NCBI GenBank assembly: GCA_051453625.1
Contig: JBOZIK010000001.1
Location: 286,115,212 to 286,179,211, forward strand
Reading direction: 5' to 3'
DNA length: 64,000 nt
DNA from: Welwitschia mirabilis
Taxonomy: Eukaryota > Gnetophyta > Gnetopsida > Welwitschiales
Positions 56,641 to 64,000 of the stretch are shown here, in pieces. Positions within the stretch are counted from its first letter, which is position 1. Every line of letters begins with the position of its first letter. The notes below the pieces were generated by a model that was given only the letters and a program-made list of their open reading frames with translations, did not search any database and was not told the DNA's origin. The position numbers and the translations under genes were made by a program.

Positions 56641-57299
56641 TTGCAGTGTGAATTTATGCAATCCTAAAGTTCTTTATGATAAACCTGTAAATCAAATAAC
56701 TTATAGAAAATACAAACTAGTATAGAGGAAGTTCACCTGAATGTTGTAATCCTAATGAGGGAACTAGGCTAAGAGTTAGAGAATTGATTTCTAAGATGTT
56801 TTTAATCTTTTATCTTATAAAAATAAAAAGTAAATAAATAAGTAATGCAATGCAAGTAAATGAAAATGAAATATAAATGGAAATGGAATGAACTATCTTG
56901 GTTTATAATTCTTTTGTCATAAGAACTAGCTTCTCTATAATTTAGATCAATTAAAAAGCGTATTCAACTAGTTCCTAACCAATATGAACTATGAGATCTA
57001 CCAAGTAGAATATAAAATTTAATGTGAAATGGAATGAAATAGAAATGCAAATCTAATACTAACCAAGATTAACCTTAACAAAGGTTGCTCTTATGATCTA
57101 AATAAATCATAGAACTATTATTTAACTATAATCAACGTAAACAATAAGGGACATTCACAGAATTGAAATGAAAAGATCAATTTTATTAATCCAAAAAACT
57201 TTATATCCACTTACAATAAAGTAGTGACACCTTAATGGAAGAGACTGAGTCTAATACTAATAAAACTCCTTTTTGTAGCTACTAGATGGACATCTTATC
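56641..57299. other. Unassigned DNA, probably LTR upstream part
   Basis: Contains runs such as GGAATGAAATAGAAATG and AATGGAAATGGAATGAACTA. No ORF. Confidence 0.45.
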
Positions 57300-57760
57300 C
57301 TTCCATCTTTCATCTATTAGGTAAAAGGATGAATTGGAAGTAAGGACAAGTAAGGTATTTATATTTTTACATTGGAAGTTCTAGAAACATAACCCTAGAA
57401 GTTGGAGAAGAAACCCTAGCAGCTCAAGTGGGGTGCATGACCCTACTATAAGATAATTCAGCCCTTGCTTATATAAAATAGTTGTCATCTTGACTTTTAT
57501 GGGGATAACACTAGGATGAAGCCCCATAAAAACAAATAATTCAACATATTTTGGCTCTGTAATCAGCTCCATAGTTATCTTCAATTATGTCATTGTCCCT
57601 TATGTCATGGAGATGCTAATGGGAATGACACATCTATAGAAAAAGGTGCTTCATTAGCTCTAACCTCTAGTCCATGTTACTATTATAATAGATAAGTATA
57701 GTGCTATTGTCCCCTCCATCGTGGGGATGACAGTGGGGATGAAACCTTTCCAAAGCTCCT
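57300..57760 (+). repeat. LTR-like promoter with AACCCTAG leader and GGGGATGA repeats
   Basis: TATTTATATTTTT near 57357 could be a TATA box. Two AACCCTAG elements follow at 57391 and 57412, common near plant transcript starts. From 57470 to 57745 variants of TGTCAT.GGGGATGA.A..GGGGATGAC occur three times. The orientation suggests plus-strand transcription, but no matching partner LTR was defined. The minus-strand 67-codon frame at 57381-57584 is not supported as a gene. Confidence 0.4.
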
Positions 57761-59545
57761 CAAGTAAAGCAAATTAGCCTTCTTCATCATTAATCTTCTT
57801 TTAACATGCAAAGTGCTAGAACATGTCTGAAATGCCTCCAATTATGCTAAGAATTATGTGTTTTCATGATCATCCTATAAAATCTTCATAATCAATAAAG
57901 TTCCATCTAAACCTGTATAAATGTCTTGCAAAAACACTCCAAATACACCATCAAATTCCTACAAATTAATGTCATAACATAGCCCCTACTTAGCCTTGTC
58001 TCTTCCTGACAAAGTAAGTGATCAATTATATTACAAGCCAATTTGACTAAGATAATCATCAACTAGAGAAATGAGATTTGAGTTCAATTTTATCATGCAG
58101 GAATAGATGATAAAAATTCATTAACTAATATTTATTCATTTTTGTAGCCATAAGCCCCCTACTTAAACACATCACAATAAATTGAATGAATGTCGTACAC
58201 ATAAACAATCATAAAATGTAACAATGATAATTCAGAAAATAACGATGTGTATGCATAAATTAAGAAAATAATGCTGAAACTAATGTGTAATACTTATGTA
58301 GCAATAATATAAAATAATGATGCATGGAAAGTTCATTAATGTTTTTTTTAACAAGGATCAGATAAAAGAGTAATCATGACATTCCTTTCCTTTAGATGAT
58401 TTGAAACATAATTGTTGAAAAATTAGTGAGTGTGCTTTACTAAATAAAGTCTATGAAATATATTCAAGTAACATGAAATCATATCCAAATAACTCATCAT
58501 AAATATGTATCATAAAAGTTCAAAATGATCCTTTTAAATTTAAAAATTATAAATTTTTGCTTAATATCTCATGCCTCCCTCCTCTCCAATAGGAAAAGCA
58601 AGATGTCCCGGATTACATAAAGTAAAAAGAATAATTATTGTCTTATCTATCGTGGGAATAATAGATGTGGGATGACAGTGTGTAAATGAGATGATGGGAT
58701 GGATTTGAAAAAATCTAAAAAAGGTTGAAAGCAAACAAGTCATAAAAAATTAGCAAAAAAAAATAGAAAGATGGTAAAAAGTAAAGAGATAGCTAGAAAA
58801 ACATGACCATGGTGAAAGAGGCTTATGAGACATAAGAACGTATTAAGTAGAAGAAAGTAAGGCTCAAAATTATTTTGCAAATGTATTTCAAACTTTATCA
58901 AGGTTTAATATCCATAAGTGGATGTATGCAAAATCAAAAGACAAACAGAAAAACATTAGCATAAGATAAAAGAAACACATTAATCAAAGTAAAAGAAATG
59001 CATCAATTGAAAGTGCTGAAAAGAAAAACAACCCTTGTAAAGAAAACCTATGAGTGAAAAATAAAAAGATAACTAGAGAACTATCAAATGATCAAGTTTG
59101 AATTAGTATGTGGAAAAAGATATGACAATGACTTTAAAAATTCCAAAAAAAAAAAAAAAGAAAATCATAATGAAAATAAACAACTTGGAACATGAAGAAG
59201 ATTTGCAAACCTATCTAAAATTCCAACTTAGCAAAGTTCCTTGGAAGAAATTATAAAATTACCTAATAAGGATGCATGGCATAATGTAAAAATTTATAAA
59301 GTTCCACTCAAATATGCAATGATTATGGTGATGTCAAGTATGTCTAATATTATCAAACAATAAATGATAAGATGAAAAATGATTAAAATAGGAACTTACA
59401 AGATATCATTTCAAAATAACACTAGAATCCAAAAAAGTAAAGTGATCATGTTGAAGTACTATAAACAAGTAAAAATAAGTCTTAAAAATAAGCAATACCT
59501 CTAATAACACCAAGGACATCACTGATCTCATAGCCTCTAAGTGTA
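57761..59545. other. Unassigned DNA with one isolated GGGATGACA repeat
   Basis: A single repeat variant lies at about 58650-58685 (ATCGTGGGAATAATAGATG then TGGGATGACA). AGCCCC phrases at 57980 and 58150 look like retroelement leader sequence. A 14-A run occurs near 59146. No ORF with family resemblance. Confidence 0.5.
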
Positions 59546-59712
59546 ATTTTATTCTACCATAATGAGGGAAGTGCAACCAGTGTCAGAGGAGTAAGGACCT
59601 ACATAGCATGGTAAACTAACCCCCTAGTGGAGTTCCCATAACTACTATATTGCATTACCAAAGTCCCCTCTTGGGAATATTTGCCCTGGTGCACTTGTAA
59701 TAGGACATCATG
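59546..59712 (-). repeat. Dispersed repeat R, copy 3
   Basis: Read on the minus strand it starts CATGATGTCCTATTACAAGT. It continues with the same blocks as copies 1 and 2, including TGCACCAGGG, AAGAGGGGACTTTGG, TAGTTATGGGAACTCCAC and GTTAGTTTACCATG. It keeps more G and C than the other copies, so it is the least decayed. Confidence 0.7.
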
Positions 59713-60124
59713 AGGTCCATGTTTTAAGATACAACATGAAAGAGCATGGCCTTTATTTCTTTTCTTCATTTATTTATTTCTTTATTTCTTNNNNNNNNNN
59801 NNNNNNNNNNNNNNNNNNNNNNNNNNNNNNNNNNNNNNNNNNNNNNNNNNNNNNNNNNNNNNNNNNNNNNNNNNNNNNNNNNNNNNNNNNAGATACAACA
59901 TGAAAGAGCATGGCCTTTATTTCTTTTCTTCATTTATTTATTTATTTATTTCTTTCTTCTTTTTTTTAAAAAAAAACTTCTATATAACCAAATGCTCATA
60001 AGGATAAAAGTAAAGTGAGGAGATAAATAATAAGGAAGAACATGCTAAAATGATTAATTACTCGCACCATTGAAATAAAACAAATGAACTAAGGCATCTT
60101 CCTTCAAAATGAAGTTCATAAACA
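59713..60124. repeat. Duplicated contig-end segment, copies A1/A2 with gap
   Basis: The 60 bp before the gap at 59791-59890 (AGATACAACATGAAAGAGC, then GGCCTTTATTTC and a CATTTATTTATTT tract) are repeated directly after it. The following 230 bp recur in 60225-60460 with very few differences. This pattern suggests unmerged overlapping contigs or alleles rather than a true array. Confidence 0.75.
59791..59890. other. Assembly gap (100 N)
   Basis: Exactly 100 N between two copies of the same sequence. Confidence 0.99.
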
Positions 60125-60224
60125 NNNNNNNNNNNNNNNNNNNNNNNNNNNNNNNNNNNNNNNNNNNNNNNNNNNNNNNNNNNNNNNNNNNNNNNNNNNN
60201 NNNNNNNNNNNNNNNNNNNNNNNN
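60125..60224. other. Assembly gap (100 N)
   Basis: Exactly 100 N. The sequence on the right repeats that on the left. Confidence 0.99.
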
Positions 60225-60738
60225 GGCCTTTATTTCTTTTCTTCATTTATTTATTTCTTTATTTCTTTCTTCTTTTTTTTTAAAAAAAACTTCTATATAA
60301 CCAAATGCTCATAAGGATAAAAGTGAAGTGAGGAGATAAATAATAAGGAAGAACATGCTAAAATGATTAATTACTCACACCATTGAAATAAAACAAACGA
60401 ACTAAGGCATCTTCCTTCAAAATGAAGTTCATAAACATATGAATGTCTAGAGATTGGATGAAGCTAATCTTATAATTTAAAATGCTTAAGTAAAATATTT
60501 ACTAATCATGGTGATTTCATAAATTAAAACATTAGTCAAATTAAAGATGTTCAAGTGATAGCATGACATTTACCAAAAAAATCGGCTAAAGAAGAATTTA
60601 GATAATGGCATGGGAAAAAATTCAAGACAAGTGCTTCTATCATGTTAAAGGCTAAACAAATAGATATGTTAATGATTTTTTAATCTTTTATTCATTAACT
60701 TTCAAATTTCCTAAGTATTCAAGTTGGAGGTTTCAATT
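60225..60738. repeat. Tandem segment copy B
   Basis: Its first 235 bp are nearly identical to 59910-60124. The whole is clearly similar, with more differences, to 60850-61310 (copy C). Shared blocks include AAATAATAAGGAAGAACATG, ATGAATGTCTA.AGATTG and CAAGACAAGTGCTTCTATCA. Confidence 0.85.
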
Positions 60739-60838
60739 NNNNNNNNNNNNNNNNNNNNNNNNNNNNNNNNNNNNNNNNNNNNNNNNNNNNNNNNNNNNNN
60801 NNNNNNNNNNNNNNNNNNNNNNNNNNNNNNNNNNNNNN
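60739..60838. other. Assembly gap (100 N)
   Basis: Exactly 100 N between copies B and C. Confidence 0.99.
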
Positions 60839-61310
60839 TTTATTTTTTTTTATCTTTTTGAAAGTAAATTCCACATGATTAAATAATTATAAGGATAAAA
60901 GTAAAGTGATGAGATAAATAACAAGGAAGAACATGATAAAACAACTAATTACTTACACCATTAAAAGATAAGAAAAGAACCAAGGTATCTTCGTTTAAAC
61001 TGAAGTTCATAGACATATGAATGTCTAAAGATTGAATGAAGTCAATCTTATCATTTAAAATTTCCAAGTAAAATATTTACTAATCATGGTAACTTTATGA
61101 AGTAAAATATTAGTCAAGTTAAAGATGTTTAAGTGACAACATGACAATACCAAAAGAATCAGCTAAAGAAGATTTTAGATAATGGCAGTGAAAAATCCAA
61201 GACAAGTGCTTCTATCATGTTCAAGGTTGAATCAATAGATATGTTAATGATTTTTAATCTTTTATCCATTAACTTATGAATTTCCCAAGTGTTCAAGTTG
61301 GATGTTTCAA
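60839..61310. repeat. Tandem segment copy C
   Basis: Diverged relative of copy B over about 470 bp, in the same orientation. Divergence by eye is of the order of 10-15 percent, so this is a true duplication and not an assembly overlap. Confidence 0.8.
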
Positions 61311-61940
61311 CTGAGCCATTGTAAGATGTATTGGTTCTAAAATATAAGGATCTAACCATTGAGAAGTTTAACTAGTTTTCTAAAATGTGCACTTAGGTAT
61401 TGTATTAAAAAAATAAGGTCCAAATCAAATAGATACCAATTGATAAAAAATAAAAGGTATGAAATCATTTTGGAGTAAAATTAATTGGATGCAAAGAGAG
61501 TAAAATGATAAAACTTTGATAGCATAATTTTCAAAATCTAAATAAGATATAAAGAAGTGATAAATTTCATTGACAAATAATCTCTTATGAGTATCATTAT
61601 ATAATTTGTTCAAGATACTACTCAAAGAATAGAGCCAAGAAGTTTCTAAGGGCTATTAAGAATGTTGAATAAGATTTAGAAGCTCCTTAATATTCAACTT
61701 TAAGCATGGGTTATCATCAAGAACATAAGGATTATCTTAATTCAAAATTACAAGATATTCCAAATCAAACTTTTGAAAAGAATAATCATAAAAATATCAA
61801 GGTAAAGTGGACTTAATAAAAAAATAATAAATGTTACTTTAAGGGTCACATAGAATTTTAAAAAAAAAGAGATTGAGAGATAGGAGAAACAGATTCTTCA
61901 AAATTATGAGTTTCATGAAAGTCAAAAAAAGAAACATGGC
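61311..61940 (-). other. Possible retroelement coding debris, minus strand
   Basis: Minus-strand frames at 61159-61359 and 61425-61625 have protein-like composition and lie in line with the gag-like relic upstream. No motif can be named. Confidence 0.3.
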
Positions 61941-63140
61941 CTTAAGAATTATATAAAAGTTTAATTGGAAGAGATGGAGAAAGGTCATCATTATCAATAT
62001 CATAAGGAAATGTGAAAGTATAAGTAGAAATGGAAGGAATGATATGATTTGAAATTATACATGAAGGAATAGGTGAAAAGGATGTAGAAGTATAGGTAGA
62101 ATGAGCAAGTCTATCCTTAATAAAATTTGAATGATTCTGTAGTGGTCCTTCATTATGGTCCATTTCTTTATTATTATCTACATATTATGTTGTTGGGCTA
62201 TTGCTTTATTTTCCTCATCATTATTGATAACTAAATCTTCCTTCTATTATTGAATATGGATTTCATTCTCTAAGTTATTAGATTTATCAAAAAAATTATC
62301 AAGAAAAATAAAAGCATCATGTACATTATTGATTGAAAAATTTTTAGATTCTTTATGAATGGATTCCTCATCTTGATTATCTAATAGTAAATGAATGGTA
62401 GGGATATAATAATACTTTAAAATTATCCTCTAATAAATGGTTATCCTCTTTCCAATTATTGAAAGATTGGATTGAGTTATTATTATTTCCTCTTTGCTCA
62501 TATGCAAATGAGTAGGATGTTGAAGTTTAATTTATAATTTCATCTTAAAGTTAAAAGCAAGAATTATGATCATTTATTCCTAAGTTTTCTTCATTTTCAT
62601 CAAGGTAGGATGAAGTATAATAGTTGTGAGGATGGTGTGTTGTAAATGATCCCTAAATATGTAATAGTATTTATTACAAAATTTCAACCAAATTTTCTAA
62701 GTCTTTATTGGTCTTGTCTAGTCTTTTATTGGCATATTCTTGGCTTTTCTTTATTTTGTTAATTATTTCTTGCATAGGATCATTTTCTTATTCATACTAG
62801 TCCATAAGAGATGGTTTGGCTTCATAGTAATACATGAGGAATGCTTTGGATTGACAAAAATGATTGTAAGAAGTTTTTTTAAATGAGGTGGAATCCCTAA
62901 AATGTGGAGAATCTTCATTGTTATTTCTATTCGAGGTTTGAAAAGATGAAGGGAAAGAATAAGAAGGTTGAAAAGAGAAAGTGAACTAATTCTTATTCTC
63001 AACATTATTTTATGATGGTATCCCTCTTCTAGCAAAAATTTCTCGAAGTGTTTTCTTACTATTGTCTTCAGCATTTTGCAAGTTTCTTCTCCTTTTAGAA
63101 AGAAGTTCTGTAATAGTGCTTCTATTAATATCATTGAAGC
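61941..63140 (-). pseudogene. Gag-like retroelement relic, family uncertain
   Basis: Minus strand from 63140. A frame reads N-D-I-N-R-S-T-I-T-E-L-L-S-K-R-R-R-N-L-Q-N-A-E. It goes on K-T-L-R-E-I-F-A-R-R-G-I-P-S and Y-Y-E-A-K-P-S-L-M-D. I-K-K-S-Q-E-Y-A-N-K-R-L-D-K follows (about 62720). Farther on comes E-E-S-I-H-K-E-S-K-N-F, then D-H-N-E-G-P-L-Q-N-H near 62160. The open 61942-62163 part is Ser/Thr/Pro/Ile-rich. The style fits the charged leader and gag of a plant LTR retrotransposon, but no zinc knuckle or gag core was found. The 123-codon frame at 62763-63134 is an alternative frame of the same region. Confidence 0.4.
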
Positions 63141-63540
63141 AATTAAGAAAAATAAAACAAGAGAACTTTATATCAAGATGGCAAAGAAGATAAGTATATA
63201 ATGAAGATCAAGTTTCCCTCTCATGGATGCTTCATCATTTTGTTAAAATTGTTGGTCCTTAACACTCAAAAGATGTGTAGCCACTATCTATCTTAACTAT
63301 TGAAAACAACTAATATAATGACTATAGATAAAAAGAAAAATGTAATTCTATAATAAGAGAAAAAATTCTTGGAACTTACATCCTTGTGATGTGTTTACCT
63401 AGATTTTTCTTAAAGTTGAATGATCCTGTTCTAGTATTGCTTCAATCAAGTTCTGATTCCTTTGATATTTCATCTTTCTACTAGAATTTACTATGTCCCT
63501 GCATGCAGAGAACACAAATAGAAAACCAAAATAAAAAACA
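63141..63540. other. Unassigned DNA
   Basis: No feature recognised; probable leader of the minus-strand relic. Confidence 0.4.
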
Positions 63541-63910
63541 AGAGTTCATCATCCACCTTGTCATGGGGACGATAAGGAAGATGACTATCACATAAAAAAC
63601 TGAACTATTTAAAAAAAATTGTAGAAAATAAAAAATTAAACTATCATCCTATTTGTCATGGAGATTATGAAGAGGATGATGATTACACTAACAAGAAATT
63701 AAAACTTAAAAACTTAATAAAAAAATTACTGAAAGAAAAAACTCAGAAAAATATTGATGTCTAGTTTGTCATGGAGATGACTAAGAGGATAAAAATTACT
63801 CTATTATCAAAATAAGAATAGAAGAAAAATTATAAAAGCAAAAATTAATTTCAAAATTGTAGAACTATCATTTCCAATATTGTTGGGATGACACAGAGGA
63901 TGACAGGGTC
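63541..63910. repeat. GGGGATGA-type minisatellite, four units
   Basis: Units begin TTGTCATGG or a variant at 63558, 63653, 63766 and 63880, spaced 95, 113 and 114 bp. Each carries GGAGAT/GGGGAC, then AAGAGGATGA or a variant, followed by an A-rich spacer. The same core is found at 57470-57745 and 58650-58685. Confidence 0.75.
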
Positions 63911-64000
63911 CCTAAAAACTATGGAAAATAAAAATTATAGAAATAAATCTACTTTAAGCTAAGCTAAAAATACAACACTAATTCAAATAAATAACCTAAA
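63911..64000. other. Unassigned end of window
   Basis: A-rich sequence, nothing recognised. Confidence 0.5.

Noticed and set aside
59745-60300. Tandem gene array suggested by repeated short frames
   Set aside because: The frames run through gaps and T-rich low-complexity sequence, and the repetition comes from duplicated contig ends.
62763-63134. 123-codon minus-strand frame as a gene
   Set aside because: A neighbouring frame in the same region reads more protein-like (R-E-I-F-A-R-R-G, K-R-R-R-N-L). The long open frame is likely an alternative frame of a gag-like relic.

Overview
This window is AT-rich eukaryotic nuclear DNA, most likely plant heterochromatin. It holds plant-type L1 LINEs (DUF4283/CCHC ORF1), Ty3/gypsy elements with the plant TTTTTGGCGCC-type primer-binding site, and a Ty1/copia element with a plant envelope-like ORF. 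The assembly is a draft: eight N-runs interrupt it, at 7-106, 4781-5482, 9677-9686, 24830-24839, 52357-52574, 59791-59890, 60125-60224 and 60739-60838. I see no intact host gene, tRNA, rRNA or CRISPR array. Every coding trace is a decayed transposable-element ORF. CpG is very rare, and in-frame stops sit mainly where the families have Trp, Gln or Arg, as expected from long methylation-driven C-to-T decay. The species cannot be named from this sequence.

Layout. At 1-5.5 kb there is unassigned DNA with a faint copia trace. At 6.4-7.4 kb lies a LINE reverse-transcriptase relic (+). At 7.4-11 kb are two diverged Ty3/gypsy LTR copies. At 12.6-18.6 kb lies an almost full-length LINE (+) bounded by a perfect 16-bp target-site duplication (TSD), with ORF1, endonuclease, RT and zf-RVT domains. 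An extra 3' reading region ends in a DnaJ J-domain-like segment. At 19.3-22.1 kb lies a minus-strand LINE and at 23.3-24.8 kb another plus-strand LINE. At 25-28 kb there is a dispersed repeat, an orphan reading frame and an LTR with a TATA box. At 28.4-36.3 kb there are two LTR-PBS-gag units in tandem.

At 36.3 kb the second unit (element D) is split inside its protease by a nested 12.9-kb Ty3/gypsy element (element E, 36310-49230). E has gag, protease, RT, RNase H, integrase and a second ORF rich in coiled coil, and is flanked by a 5-bp TSD. D's protease resumes at 49231. At 51.2-55.0 kb lies a minus-strand Ty1/copia element (RNase H, envelope-like ORF with an acidic stretch and membrane segment, LTR-like end). 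At 55.04-56.6 kb a 5'-truncated minus-strand LINE carries the same J-domain-like C-terminus as the 12.6-kb LINE. At 56.6-64 kb there is LTR-like DNA, GGGGATGA-type repeats, duplicated contig ends around gaps, and a minus-strand gag-like relic.

The most notable observations are a LINE family with a C-terminal J-domain-like segment present in two independent copies, the dated nesting of E in D with an exactly split protease, and the extra post-pol ORF of E. Element identities rest on motifs read by eye; no alignment or database search was run.
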